Shown here one piece after another: positions 11,964-23,995 of a stretch of DNA of 64,000 nucleotides. Both the position numbers and the translations under genes were made by a program. The stretch is taken from positions 1-64,000 of the forward strand of contig WHUX01000089.1 of NCBI GenBank assembly GCA_015179025.1. Direction: 5' to 3'. Under the pieces are notes generated by a model. The model was not told where the DNA came from. It did no database searches and was given only the letters and a program-made list of their open reading frames with translations. How positions within the stretch are numbered: position 1 is the first letter of the stretch; each line of letters opens with the position of its first letter. This stretch comes from Terfezia claveryi. Taxonomy: Eukaryota; Ascomycota; Pezizomycetes; Pezizales; Pezizaceae.

Positions 11964-12456
11964 TGTAACGTGGGCTCTGGGAACAAGGCGACCAAGGGGT
12001 ACGCCGGGGAGAAGGCAGAGGCTAGGGCAAGACACACGTAGGAACGCTACGTGTGTGACTAGGGGAAGGCTGGGACGGGGGACAGGGGCAAGAGGCACGA
12101 GACACGCGGAAGCGGTTGCTGCGTGTGTCGGAGGGAGGCAGCTGTGCTGCAGAGTAGTTCACGAGACAAGGGGAGGGGGGGGGGGTGCACAAGAGAGGTG
12201 CACAAGCGCTGGGAGAGGCAAGGTCCTGTATTGGATATACAAGACGTTGGATGGGGATCCAATGAGAGGGCGGAGAGAGCAAGCTATATATACAGGATTC
12301 CTTCCTGGCTGGCCAAGGCCACCGGAAGGAATAAGGTTCCCGAGACCCCTTATCTCGGGAACAGAGATAACAACGATATCAATCAATCAACAATAACGAG
12401 AGTCGGACGGAATCCGTCTGACTCTCAAACCCGGCTAGGAAAGGACGGTTGTGACA
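11964..12456 (-). repeat. 5' LTR of element B
   Basis: 493 bp, TGTAACG to TGTGACA; pair of 6240-6732. It holds the TATATATA promoter candidate at about 12283-12291 and, on the minus strand, the GTTGGATCCCCATCCAAC stem-loop that includes the proposed self-primer. Confidence 0.95.
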
Positions 12457-13071
12457 CAGGTGCTCGACCTTTGCCTTTTGATTGATCTTTCGGTGTTCTC
12501 AGGAACGCTCCTGGAAGTTCTTTGCTAGGATTGAAAAAATCCTCCGCGGTATGTGCCGATTCTTCTAGATGAGTGCCGCTCATCCTGAATGCTATTATTT
12601 CTTCACAGTTATGTATTACCCAATTCGGTTTCCTTAAAAGTGGAACAACAGGTTTCTTTAATTCTTTACTTAAAAATGCGTTCATTTCTAAGTCCTTTTC
12701 TTTGAATGGGTAAGGTGTTAGCCATAAATAGTGTTTTACTACGGCTTCCATTAATAGTCGAGTATCATCAGGATAATACTGTTGGGCATGTCCTATTGAG
12801 CGAGTGTATTTCAAAATCTCCTCAATTGTTGGAAAATGTCTTTCCCAAAATTCTTCTGGTGCGAGAGGTAGGCCATACTAAAATATAGTTTGGTTCCTGC
12901 TCCACCTGGTTCTCCCAATTCTATATCCATGGGCAGATTTATTTCCCCTTCTGTGTTAGGAACTACAAATCTGGTCTTTCTGGGAGTTTCTTCTACTAAT
13001 TTTTTAATATCTTCGGGTAACATAGTTAACCATCTCGACCTCTTAGTCTTCTTACTAAGTTCAGACGCCAT
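12425..13071 (-). pseudogene. Element A' gag, N-terminal half
   Basis: Minus-strand frames starting MASELSKKTKRSRW (ATG complement at 13069-13071) read PEDIKKLVEE and a conserved capsid-like segment (YFSMAYLSHQKNF). They shift frame near 12815, continue KYTRSIGHAQQYYPDD and KELKKPVVPLLRKPNW, and end where element B was inserted at 12457-12461 in the GKGRAP stretch. Copy A has the same segment at about 25130-25740. The shift here and others in copy A mean neither is intact. Confidence 0.75.
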
Positions 13072-13902
13072 TATGTCTGATTTCGTCGTCTGTCCGCAAC
13101 CAAATGCAGCTGGTTATGCGATACGATCGTCGAGTTACTTTTCTTCTTTGGCACCTTTCTGTGCTGATGGTATGGTGGCTGATGATCCTTATGATCTCCA
13201 TTCGACTGACGGTTCTGTTGGCTCGGTGGCTCACGAGGCTGGTGAGGCTGGATGTCAGGATCCTGATGTTTCTTATGGTCCTAGTTTTTTTCGTCTACTG
13301 GTCTAGAATCTAGTTCTAGTTCTTCCGGCAAGAGTGTCACGTTTTCTGATTGGTGTGTTGAGGTAGATGTTGGGGGCGCAGAGGTATTGGTAGAGATGTC
13401 TGGGCCTAAGGAAGGTTCTGATGGAGGTAATTCTTTTCTGGAGGAAATGGCTGCAGTGGAGGCAGCAAGATTTGAGCCTTGGGATTGTGACGCTTGGTTG
13501 TTTAGACCAATTATTCCTGGGACCTGGGGGGCCGGTTTTTCAATGGTGTACTGGATTTACAGGTACAGATGTAATGGCGGTTGCCAGGAGTGCAAGATGA
13601 GTGGTCGATCTTATTGGGAAAAGTGTTGTGAACGAGGGTGGGATTGTTTAATATGGGATACCACTGCCCGTTAGAGCTCTGCTTAGCTTGCTTCTAAGTC
13701 TTTTGTTGATGTACTGCAGTTGAGAGTCTGATGTCTCGTTTGTTGGATTTTTTGTTGGCTAGCTAGTTGAATAACGATATCGATTTTATATGTGCACTTG
13801 GGTGTCGAATTGTATACACTTGCGTGAGTGTAATAAAGGTATCCGAAGGTTGATCAGGCCTTGGATTTAAGAGTAAAGATTAGGTAAGTAAGTTAAAAAA
13901 AA
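13072..13902 (-). other. Element A' leader between 5' LTR and gag start
   Basis: About 830 bp lie between the LTR and the gag ATG. On the minus strand there are Ser/Pro/Gln/His-rich open stretches in shifting frames, which may be an upstream part of gag or untranslated leader. An antisense 95-codon frame (13387-13674) is also open in copy A but has no gene-like features. No tRNA-complementary primer site is visible next to the LTR, where the sense strand begins with a run of T. Confidence 0.45.
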
Positions 13903-14582
13903 TGTAATGAATAGTACTAGACAGTATTCATTCGGTACCGTTTATACAATCTATATCCGTAGGCACGGATGTTTGTGTATTTCGGTTCTGCTGAGGTAAG
14001 ACCTCAGAAGGGTAGGGAGATTACTATGTGGGACGTTCCCGAAGGGAACAGTAATTAACTGGTGTAATATATCTTATATGATTTGTGCTATCTAAGCTAT
14101 ATGATCTTGATCTGATCGGAATATAGGCTTGCTTACTCTAAAGGCTTGCTTGGTTGCTTCTTGTCTTCTTGTGGATTCCAGAGGGAATCCAGCGGCCTAT
14201 TTATACTCCTCTGAGATCTGATGACTAAGGAAATAAATACAATAAAGGGTGGCACACCAGAAGGTGGTGCGCTGTACAAAAGTGGTCATGTGGCCATAGT
14301 AATGAGTCACACGCCTTAAACGATGGTCATGTGGCCATAGTAATGAGTCACACGCCTTTAAACAGAGGTCATGCGGCCATAATGAGGGTGTCTTCATATG
14401 GCAAGTGCCATGGAACTTCCCATGGCAGATTCCGCGTGCTATGGACGCTTATAAAGCAATAGGAGGTGGTAGAAGACTAGTCCTTCGACCGAGAGGCTTA
14501 GTTACATAACATAGTAGTAATATAGGAAATACAAAAGTATATAATCAATTATATAAGCAATGAGATAACGTTCTCCATTACA
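13903..14582 (-). repeat. 5' LTR of element A'
   Basis: 680 bp with TGTAATG/CATTACA ends, close to the two 679-bp LTRs of copy A. The promoter candidate on the minus strand is TATAAATAG (complement of 14197-14205). Upstream of it are two 41-bp direct repeats, each with a perfect TGAGTCA (14303-14309 and 14344-14350). Confidence 0.95.
14303..14350. promoter_or_regulatory. Paired TGAGTCA sites in A-family LTR (copy A')
   Basis: Two perfect TGAGTCA heptamers lie 41 bp apart inside tandem repeats, roughly 100-150 bp upstream of the LTR TATA box. TGA(C/G)TCA is the binding site of Gcn4/CpcA and other AP-1-like bZIP factors in fungi. The same pair occurs in both LTRs of copy A (18807-18813 and 18848-18854; 26966-26972 and 27007-27013). 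Function is inferred from the motif and its placement. Confidence 0.5.
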
Positions 14583-15298
14583 AATTGGCTTATATCTTTG
14601 GCCTGCTGGAGGGTAAGGTAGTAGATCAAATCCAGCTATATGTTCTTGAGACTGGGATTAGGCTGGATGGCATCCCAGCACTCTTCACTATTCTAGACAG
14701 GGCTTTTGGGGACCTCAATGCCATGGGCATGGCTAGCTGAGCCTTCCGAGCCCTGAAACAACGTAATTCGTATGTGGCAGAGTTCTTTAGGCTAGCAGCA
14801 GAAGTATTGTAGAATGACCAGTTAAAGCTTGAGTAGTTCTAGGAGGGACTGAATGACGAGCTTCAACAAGCCATGGTTACCCTCCCAGAGACCAAGAGTC
14901 TTGACGAATTAATCGATCAGGCATCTAGAGTAGAATAATGGATGACTAGGTTGAGACACCACCTTACCTTCAGCCCTGCCACCCGCTCACCTTAGCAACC
15001 ACAGCAACACTAACAATAGCAACTGATCCCTGAGCCTGCCCAATTTTCGGCCTTAGCCAACAAACCTGCACATCCGTCGTTGGTGGCAAGGGGGCCTGCT
15101 CCTATGGACATATCCTCAGGAAGACCTTGGCTAACCCAGGAGGAAAGGGACCGCTGCTACACTAATGGGTTATGTATTGTATGTGGAAAAGAGGACTATT
15201 TCATCATGGCCTGTCCCCTCCGCAAAAACCGCTCCCTGGCCATACATGCAATATCCGAGACCCTGGAAGAGTTGGGAAAAGTAGAGTCCCTTGCCTAG
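14583..15298 (+). pseudogene. Element C gag remnant
   Basis: The plus strand reads LAYIFGLLEGKVVDQ and ILDRAFGDLNAMG, matching the gag core of B and D but with several stops (e.g. MAS*AFRAL, VE*WMTR). The nucleocapsid knuckle at 15173-15214 is CIVCGKEDYFIMAC: the zinc-binding His of the family (DHFIAAC in B) is Tyr. The 5' part of gag lies beyond A', outside the window. Confidence 0.8.
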
Positions 15299-15339
15299 TT
15301 GCTGACACTAGCAAGGGACCTATCCCAGGTCATTTATCT

Positions 15340-18300
15340 TTATCTGCATTTTCTGTTCCTGCATCTATGTCTGTTGATGAATCTCGCCTGTTTGGTGAGC
15401 ATTTTGTAGTACCAATAACTGTTAAATTCAATAGTAAAACAGTGGTAACATCAGCTCTCATAGATTATGGTGCTTCGGGGATAGCCTTCATTAATCAAAC
15501 CTTCATCAGTAGAAACTCTATACCAATAGCTAAACTCTAGACCCCCTCCCTTCTCAATGTTATTAATGGCCGCCCTATCTCTTCTGGAGCTATCACTGAT
15601 CTTGCTTGTCTGCCCAGTGCCATTGAGGACCATTCGGAGAGCCTACCAATGTTTGTGACCAAGCTCAAATACCCCATCATTCTGGGGATTTCTTGGCTCC
15701 GAATGCACGATGTCTCTGTTAACTTTAGCTCTTATACTCTAACTTTCAATAGTAGATATTACAAAAGGTACTGTGGTGCTCCGCGGACCTCCATTAAAGG
15801 GTTATGTGCACTACCACCCCTGGTAGAGGACCCCGCCCAAGTGGTACACCAAACCACCACACACATTAATGTCGACAACCCTGTTCCCCCTGTTTCTCCT
15901 ATTACCCCTGTTTCCTCGATGTTCCCCGCCCTCACAAAACCCCTGGATATTAACTTCATTGGAGCAGAGGCTTTCGCTTATCTCACCAGAAGGCATAAGC
16001 TCAAGCCACATACCCTCTCAATTTATGAGATCAATCTGGAGATTAACAAGATAAGGTCTAAGGATGAGTGGAAATCCTTGGTCCCAGATGAATACCATGA
16101 GTTCATTAACCTATTCTCGGAAAAAGCAGTGGAAAAGCTGGCCCCCCATCGACCATATGACCATATGATTCCGCCGGTAGAGGGCAAGACCCCCCCTTAT
16201 GGACCTCTCTACAGAATGTCCCAGGTAGAACTGGAAGCTCTGAAAAAATACTTGGAAGAAAACCTCAATAAAAGCTTTATTCACTATAGCTCCTTACCTA
16301 CGGGCGCCCCTGTGCTATTCATGAAGAAGTTGGATGGCTCTCTCCAGTTATGTGTTAATTATCATGGCCTGAACGAGATAATGGTCAAGAATAAGTATCC
16401 CTTGCCCCTAATTTAGAAGACATTAGCTAGGCTTTCTAAAGCGAAATGGTTTACCAAATTGGATCTGAGAGGGGCATACAACCTAGTATGGATCGCTGAA
16501 GGAAAGGAGTGGAAAACTGCCTTCCGGACACGTTATGGCCATTTTGAGTATAATGTTATGCCGTTTGGGTTGACCAATGCACCAGCATCATTCCAGCACT
16601 TTATTAATGACACCCTGCAAGACTTCTTGGATGTATTCTGCACTGCATACCTGGATGATATTCTCATCTACTTGGACTTCCTGGCAGAACACAAGATCTA
16701 TGTCAGGCAGGTCTTGGAGAAGTTGGAGGAAGCTGGGTTGTACCTGAAGCCAGAAAAATGCGAGTTCCATGTACAGGAGGTCAAGTATCTGGGGTTAATT
16801 ATTACTACTGAGGGCATCAGAATGGACCCAACCAAGGTTGCTGCAATCCAGGAATGGGAAACCCCGGCCAACCTGAAAGATATGCAAGCCTTCCTAGGAT
16901 TTGCCAATTTCTACCGCCAGTTCATATTAGGCTATTCGAAGATCGTGGCACCTCTAACAGCATTGACGAAGACAAAAGGCTTGGAGAAGAATCCGCGATT
17001 CCTGTGGAACCCAGCAGCCCAGACCGCCTTCGAGAATCTCAAGTCAGCCTTCTGCTCAGCTCCAATTCTAGCCCACTTCGACCCTGACCATGAGTGTATT
17101 GTTGAAACCGATGCCTCTGACTACGTCTCTGCAGGAATTCTGTCCCAGAATGATGACAATGGGATCTTTCACCCAGTAGCCTATTTCTTAAAGAAACACT
17201 CCCCAGTAGAGTGCAATTACGAAATCTATGATAAGGAATTAATGGCTATTGTACGAGCATTCGAGGAATGGAGGCCCCACCTGGAATCAGCAAAGGGGGT
17301 TATCGAGGTCCTTTCTGACCACAAGAACCTGGAATACTTCACAACCACCAAGTTGTTAAATCGCCGGCAGGCTAGGTGGTCAGAATTCTTGTCCCAGTTC
17401 AACTTCAAAATCAAGTACCGGCCAGGAAAGGCTGGCGGGAAATCAGACACATTGACTAGGAGCTCAGAAGATCTCCCTAATGGGGGGGATGAAAGGCTAA
17501 AGTATCAGAACCAGGTAGTACTGAAGCTGGAAAATCTTGACTTGGCCGCCAATATTCTGGCTGAGGCTGAGGCTGAGACTGAGGCTGAGGCTGAGGCTAA
17601 GGCTGATATTGGGGATGTTAGGGCTGATATCGTGGATGTCGAGGCCAATACAGATGCTGGAAGTGACCTCCGACAACAGGTGAAAAGGGCATATGGGAAG
17701 GACCCCCTAGCCAAAGAGATAATCACTGCAGTGGAATCTAGACAGTGCCGTCATACCAAGATTTCCCTCGCCGAGTGCATAACCTAGGATGGTCTCCTTT
17801 ACCACCTTGACCGCCTCTATATATCCACAGATAGCGAACTACGCTTAAGGCTAATTAAGGAGTACCATGACACTCTGGCCACAGGTCACCCTATAGTAGT
17901 TAAGATATTAGAGTTACTTTCTAGGCAATATACGTAGTCTGACCAACGGAAGGAGGTGGAGCGGTACATACAAAATTGCCATGTCTACAAGCGTGCCAAA
18001 CCTACCCACCATGCTTCTTATGGTACCCTGAAGCCCCTGGGAATCCCAGAACAACAGTAGCAATACCTGACTATAGACTTCGTCATCGAATTGCCAGAGG
18101 ACTGGAAATTTAATGCCATCTTGATGGTAGTGGATTGGTTGATGAAAATGAGGCATATGATACCCTGTTGAGACACATTCTCAGTGCCTAAATTGGCATC
18201 CCTTTACCTGAATAATGTCTTCCATTACTATGGCCTCCCAGTATTAATTGTCTCAAACTGTGGCCCTCAGTTCATCGCCGATTTGTGGAAAACATTCTGT

Positions 18301-18406
18301 AAGCTGTTGGGTATTGAAGTACACTTGTCTACGGCATACCACCCTCAGACCGATAGTCAGTTAGAACGTATGAATACTATCATGGAACAATATCTGAGGG
18401 CGTATA
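15340..18406 (+). pseudogene. Element C pol, protease to mid-integrase (stops)
   Basis: Protease reads ALIDYGASG, with Tyr for the Cys of B and D. Stops follow at about 15538, 16414-16416 (where D has Gln) and 17785. RT (16459 on) keeps FTKLDLRGAYNLV and YLDDILIYL. RNase H keeps ETDASDY and YDKELMAI. The linker holds an (Glu-Ala)n tract with a longer Asp/Val-rich extension at about 17555-17665. Integrase from about 17800 has many stops and Tyr for one HHCC Cys (NCHVYKRAK), and is cut at 18406 by element A. Confidence 0.85.
18402..18406. repeat. Target-site duplication of element A, left copy
   Basis: GTATA before the LTR start is repeated at 27245-27249 after the other LTR. The duplication sits in the integrase reading frame of element C. 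Confidence 0.95.
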
Positions 18407-19085
18407 TGTAATGAATGGTACTAGACAGTATTCATTCAGTACCGTTTATACAATCTATATCCGTAGGCACGGACGTTTGTATATTTCGGTTCTGCTGAAG
18501 TAAGACCTCAGAAGGGTAGGGAGATTACTATGTGGAACGTTCCCAAAGGGAACAGTAATTAACTGGTGTAATCTATCTTATATGATTTATGCTATCTAAG
18601 CTATATGATCTTGATCTGATCGGAATATAGGCTTGCTTGCTATGAGCGCTTACTTGGTTGCTTCTTGTCTTTCTGTGGATTCCAGAGGGAATCCAGCAGC
18701 CTATTTATACTCCGCGGAGATCTAATGACTAAGGAAATAAATACAATAAAGGGTGGCACACCAGAAGGTGGTGCACTGTACAAAAGGGGTCATGTGGCCA
18801 TAGTAATGAGTCACACGCCATAAACGATGGTCATGTGGCCATAGTAATGAGTCACACGCCTTAAACAGAGGTCACGCGGCCATAATGAGGGTGTCTTCAT
18901 ATGGCAAGTGTCATGGAACTTCCCATGGCAGATTCCGCGTGCTATGGACGCTTATAAAACAGTATGGGGTGGTAGAAGGCTAGTCCTTCAACCGAGAGGC
19001 TTAGTTACATAACATAGTAGTAATATAGGAAATACAAAAGTATATAATCAATTATATAAGCAATGAAATAATGTTCTCCATTACA
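18407..19085 (-). repeat. 3' LTR of element A
   Basis: 679 bp, pair of 26566-27244. It holds TATAAATAG (complement of 18701-18709) and two TGAGTCA sites (18807-18813, 18848-18854). The purine-rich tract of the element lies next to it at 19086-19095 on the complement. Confidence 0.95.
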
Positions 19086-19089
19086 CTTC

Positions 19090-20361
19090 CCCACATAGAA
19101 GGATTTCCTATCCTTACTTCCTTCGCTCTGCCATATTGGTTTCCATACGTCCTAAGATTTGATACATTGTTAATACATTAGTATTAACGTGAATATCCTT
19201 AGTGTTTCCTTGACTCATGATTCTATCTCGTTCTTGTTAGATGAGAGCTCGAGTCTCGTCTCTGGTTCGTGGTCCTTGTTTTCCTTTAGTCCTTCGACGT
19301 CTCTTGAATGTATCTTCCATCCTTCCGGTTGTCCAGAAGTCTTGAAGAATTTCGGTAGTGATATCCTTGGCGTTTACCTAGGAATCAAATTTAGGAGTAT
19401 ATCCTAGCCATCTGACCTTATATTGTCTTTTTCCAGTTCGAGGAGCTATTCTGAATTCTAATACCTTTTCAACTTCATAATGATCTTCTTGAATTGGTCC
19501 TGGTTCCTGAGATTGCCTGTGAAGGAACTGGGTAGGATTGTTTTTATAGTAGGGTTTAAGTTTGCTGATATGAAAAGTATTATATATGAGGTGGAGGTCA
19601 GGTTGACTGGATAAGTCTAGGCTATAGTTATTGCGTTTCTGATTACTGGAAATAATGGGAAATGGGCCTAGCCATTTTGGTTTGAGCTTGGGTGAGACAT
19701 TCGATAGATTGATATTTTCTGAGGAAAGTATAACCTGTTGTCCGACTGAAAATTTGGCTGTATTGGGTAGTCGTTTGTTCGCTTGAGATGCTTGAGTCTT
19801 CTTGGCGTCATATAGGTTTTTAGATGTTACCTCATAATGTTCATTCGCGGGTACATATGTATTAATGGGGTATGGAAGTATCGATACGCCAAGATGTACA
19901 TTAAATCCAAATAGTGTGGAAAAGGAACTATTCTGTCTAGCGGCATTATACCTAGAGTTAAGTTTCAACTGTATCTCTGGTAGTTTTTGTAGCCAATCAA
20001 ATCCTTCGATTTTACAGGCTTTTGCTACTTGTAGAATTTCTTTGTTCACAATTTCCGATTGTTCGTCTGCACATGGATGATATGCAGTGGACGGTTCCAA
20101 CTTGATTCCTTTATTCCTAGCCCAATGTTGAAAGTACGTTGATATAAAAAGAGTGTCGCAGTCAAAAACAATACAAAAAGGGTATCCCATAGTCGGGACT
20201 ACATGAGTATAAAAGGTAGCAGTACATTGTTCTGCTGTGAAATTATCTGAGACAGGAATAAGAAACTTGAATCCTGATTGTCTGTCAACAATCATCCAAA
20301 GTCGTGAAATACAAACTATATGATCTTCTTCAACAGGAATATTCGGGTACAAAATTAACAC
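19090..20361 (-). pseudogene. Element A integrase catalytic core and chromodomain
   Basis: A 327-codon frame (19378-20361) reads the integrase core with FDCDTLF and DEQSEIVNKEI at the second D and the E positions. It continues through a GPFPIISS module (GPY/F-like) into a chromodomain (YEVEKVLEFR ... QYKVRWLGY). It stops at TAG where Trp is expected (FDS*VNAKD, a TGG-to-TAG change at about 19378), after which the frame would continue toward the LTR. The HHCC part upstream (about 20400-20560) has a deletion, so the enzyme is broken. Confidence 0.8.
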
Positions 20362-20560
20362 TTAGTAAACACAGGTGCTACTTTAAGAAAATCCATTGAT
20401 ATGTCAGTCCATGGCCTGCTTGGTACATGTAATGGGGTTACGAGTCCAAGTGGCGCCTTGTTGGAATACTTGGTCCATTGACAAGTATCACAACTTCTGA
20501 TATAGTCCTTAGTTGGTTCTGCAAAGAACTTCGATATTAAAGGTAGAGGGCAAGACTAGT

Positions 20561-22080
20561 CTCCATTGTCCTTATCGGTTCTTGACATACAAAAACTCGT
20601 CTTTTCTTCTATGATCCTTACGATTCACAAAGGTATTATAATAGTTCTTCCAGATAGGACATACTCTCATGCATGATTGATATGCAGCTTTCATACCTGT
20701 TCCTTGGTCAAGCCATTGTGTGATGAAGTAGTCCTTGTCATCTTCCCATCCGTCGCTGATGTGCTTCTCTTCAATGAGCTTGTTGAGGGTCGGTTCGATC
20801 CTTGTATTGAAGTCATTGATAGTGGGTTTCTTCTCCTTGCATGTGGAAGCATTATGTCCTGAGAACTTACAGAAATCACAACGCTGTCTGGAGGTCTTGG
20901 TGTCTTGAATAAAAGAGGGTAGATCTTCGTCAATGGCTACTCGCTTTTTAGAACGAGTGGTGACGGCGGCGGTGTTGATTGGAATGTATTACTGCTGCTA
21001 GCGGTTGCAGGTAGTTGTTGAGGTGCATTCCATGGTTGTTGTGGGGCAATAGGAGTATTCATGATCTCTTGTTCCATTTGTTGGTTAGTCATCTGTTCGG
21101 TAGGGTTACTGAACTGAATGCTAGGTTGGAGAGTGGGTTGTGTCGGCTTGTTGGCAATCCATCTTTTTGCCCATTCTCCGATTTCCTGGATAGCTTCTTC
21201 GAGGCTGAGAGCTGGTGGGGGTGGATAAGCTAGCGTTTGTTGTACTGGTACTAGTTCCTTTTGAGGCTCATTTGCGGATAAGATATGCGCAATACGAGTC
21301 GTAAGGAATACCTTCTCCTTCTTAAGAACTGAGGCTGTCAGGTCACAGTTCAAACTGCCATGTCCGTGGTGGTTGCAGATTGCACATGTTTCGACGGTGA
21401 ACATGCGGTTGTTCATGGCGTGGGAGCTGCCATGAACTGGACAGTAAAAATTACGGCAAAAGGACCAGTGCATCCTTTTGTGTTGTTGCCAATTGCTATG
21501 AGCCAGGTCGATAGCAATCTCTTTCGCTTCTTCAGGAGCGAGGGTATTTTGTTGTGTGCTTTCAGAAGATGGAGGCCTATATCTTAGTCCAAGAACTGTT
21601 AAGGGTTTGTTCTTGTTTATATTGGGTACGCGATCATACCCACTAAAACTTCTTATGGTATAGTAGATAGAGTCTCATCGTCTGAGGACTCTTCTTCCTT
21701 CATCATGTCATATTCGCTTTCTTCATCCTGGATGCCCTCGAAGTATGGACAGAAGATATGGTGTCCAAGTTCTTCGGCTCTTCCACGACATTTGTTGAAG
21801 TTGCAGTCGACATGCTTGAAATTGATAGCTCCGCGAGAAACCATATTGTTCTGAGTAGGGGTTTCTGGTGAATGGAAGGTTCTTAAAGCGTTGGTAGAGA
21901 TGTTGCGGTTGTAGGTATGGTTAGGAGGATCGATGCTGTTAGAAATATAATCGTCCTCAGTGGTGGGAGTGTCCAAGTATTTATGCTTTCTTAATAGAGT
22001 GTCTGCTATCAAATTTTCCTTTCCTGCAGTATGCTGTATGTCTGTATCAAATTCCATTAGGTAATCCTGCCATCGCCTCA
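20561..22080 (-). pseudogene. Element A Zn-cluster linker between RNase H and integrase
   Basis: This is the same long linker as in A'. It has the acidic DEESEYDMMKEEESSDDE stretch and a C-X4-C..HH..C cluster (HVDCNFNKC ... HHIFC at about 21735-21815). The SFCRNFYCPVHGSSH cluster is at about 21410-21460, knuckle CAICNHHGHGSLNC at 21345-21386, and knuckle CDFCKFSGHNASTC at 20839-20880. Here clusters two and three are in one frame (20937-21473), showing that they belong to one protein. Frame breaks lie near 21655 and 20940. All Cys and His of the clusters are kept between the two copies. Confidence 0.7.
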
Positions 22081-23900
22081 ATTTTTGACTTGCAGGCGTT
22101 TGAGTATGGAAGGTTACTAATGGTTTGTGGTCAGTAAGGATAGTGAACTTGTGACCTCTCAATTGTGCTTCAAAAAATTTCAATGAGTCAATAATCGCTA
22201 ATAATTCCTTTTGAAAGGTAGGATAATTGAGTTGTGCTGGATTAAATTTTCTAGAGTGGAAGCATGATAGTCTGATGTGCGTCAACGGTCCTTGACCTAT
22301 CCAAGATCCTAGTCCTATATCACTAGCATCACAGACTAAATATTTGGGTTCAGTAGATTCATTATTCCATGGTTTTAAAACATGTGGGGAATTCACGAGT
22401 TCCTTAAGTTTTTCAAACGCTGTATTATTAGTATCTGTCCATTCCCATTTCTTAGTTTCTCCTTGCAGTTCTGACAGGGTGCTTGCATACGATGCCAAGT
22501 CAGGAATAAATCTGCTGAGATAATTAAGATTCCAAGGAATCCTCTAAGATCCTTTTTTCTTATAGGAGTTGGAAATGTTAATATAGTAGTCCTCTTCTTC
22601 GGGTCTACATGTAATCCATCTGATGTCAAAACGTGTCCTAAGATTTCCAATCTTGGAGTAAAGAACTGGCATTTGCTTTCTTTGAGATAGAATTTCTCAT
22701 CCTGTAGACGTTGAAGTACTTTCTTCAATAATTCTACATGTTCTTCATACGTTTTAGAGAATATAATAATATCATCGATATAGATGATTAAATTTTTATA
22801 GACCATGTCCTTAAAAATTTCATGCATAACGCGAACCATGGTAGCAGGTGCGTTACATCCCCTTGTTGCATAACTCTACTTCTGAAATATCCCATATGAC
22901 ATAAAAAGGTAGAGTGTTGCTCAGATTCTACGTTGAGTCTGATATTAAAAAATCCATCGGCTAATCGAGCTTAGTCCAAATAGGATTCTCAGCACCAGTT
23001 CAATTGCTTCATTAATATCTGGCAATTGGGTGTGGTTCGGTTCGATGGCTAAATTGCGGTCTCGACAATCATTGACATGTCTGGCTTCTTCCGGTTTATC
23101 TCGTTTAGGGATAGTGAACATGACTACAGCATTTGTGTCATTTTCTACTCTATATATGCGACCTGATGCTTCTTCTTCGACTAATTTTCATGGATTTGTT
23201 GTCTAAATCGATGTCCTGAGGGTCGCCATTTTAGTATCCAAGTAGCTCCTGCTTTTGGTTTGATAGAGTGATTAATTTTTCTTAGTGGAGGTAATTCAGT
23301 GGAATTGTCTTAGGAAATAATAAGGGAAACTCCGTTACAGGGTTGAATTGTTTCTGTACCATAGAAACAGCTGTCACGAGTTCTCTTTCTGAATCAGTTT
23401 CATCTGTGTCACTAATATTTTCCCAATTATCCGGTTCCTATAATCTATGACTGATTCACAGCTGACCTGTGTATACGCTGATCTTATACCATTCGCCATG
23501 GTTCTAGATCCCTTCATACACTTAGCTGGAATCGTGGAATGTTTTCCGGTTGGATATAACTGGTTCCTGATGGGCAGGAATTATTGCTCGCACTTTGCTG
23601 AGAGCAGGTTCTCCTAGTATCATGTCCCATCCGTCAAATGAGCTACATAGAACATTCGTTCTTCTACATAACCTATCCAATCAAGTTTGATAGTACAAGC
23701 TTTGTCTATCGTTCCTTTGAGCCTTTAATTGCAGTACTTAATGATTTCTTCTCGATACTTCTAGTCGGTATTTTGTACAGGTGTACGAATTGAGAATTGA
23801 TTAAGTCTCCTCCCTTAGTTTGGAGATCAATTAAAGCTAGTGCGGGGTGTTCGTTAGCTTTAACGAATACCTTGCTAAAATCTGGTACCTGTCTTGACAA
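21653..23900 (-). pseudogene. Element A protease, RT and RNase H (frameshifted)
   Basis: RT with YIDDIIIFSKT lies at about 22750-22839 and its upstream half at about 22850-23460, now in several frames. RNase H (VCDASDIGLGSW, FQKELLAI, LTDHKPL) is read at 21653-22498 in one frame that runs on into the Zn linker. A protease core (ALIDLQTKGGDLINSQF) is at 23706-23900. One-base losses near 22500, 22855, 22965, 22997 and 23190 break the polyprotein. Confidence 0.8.
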
Positions 23901-23995
23901 GGGTCGTTCCTTGATTTTATCCTTGTTGTTTTTATCCTTGGTGGCTTCGGCATAGCTAAATCTTGTGCGGCTGTACGCATGGGTACCTTATTTTT

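Larger units (their letters stand above)
6240..12456 (-). mobile_element. Ty3/gypsy chromovirus, element B (complete, nested in A')
   Basis: A 6217-bp element with two 493-bp LTRs (6240-6732 and 11964-12456), TG..CA ends and a CAGGT duplication. A purine tract (complement of 6733-6746) abuts the 3' LTR. Gag and pol lie on the minus strand. Pol has one stop, in RT (9557-9559), and gag has two, so the copy is nearly but not fully intact. The LTRs differ mainly by transitions, suggesting a fairly recent insertion followed by light mutation. Element D is a sister copy and element C an older, broken relative. Confidence 0.95.
1..14582 (-). mobile_element. Ty3/gypsy LTR retrotransposon, family A, copy A' (left end cut by window)
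   Basis: Both LTR ends are visible. The window opens inside the 3' LTR (1-79) and the 5' LTR is 13903-14582; the internal coding order on the minus strand is gag, protease, RT, RNase H, a Zn-cluster linker, integrase, chromodomain. The LTRs carry TGTAATG/CATTACA terminal inverted repeats, and a purine-rich stretch (complement of about 80-92) abuts the 3' LTR. The bases after the 5' LTR are AATTG; the matching target duplication would lie left of the window. The element is inserted in the gag of element C, whose reading continues at 14583. It is interrupted in gag by element B (6240-12456 plus a 5-bp duplication). Several single-base frameshifts make it non-autonomous as read. Confidence 0.9.

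Noticed and set aside
13387..13674. 95-codon plus-strand frame, also open in copy A (26055-26342)
   Set aside because: It lies antisense to the A-family gag leader. The differences between the copies change Trp and Gly to Cys, and there is no domain or start context; shared only because the elements are copies.
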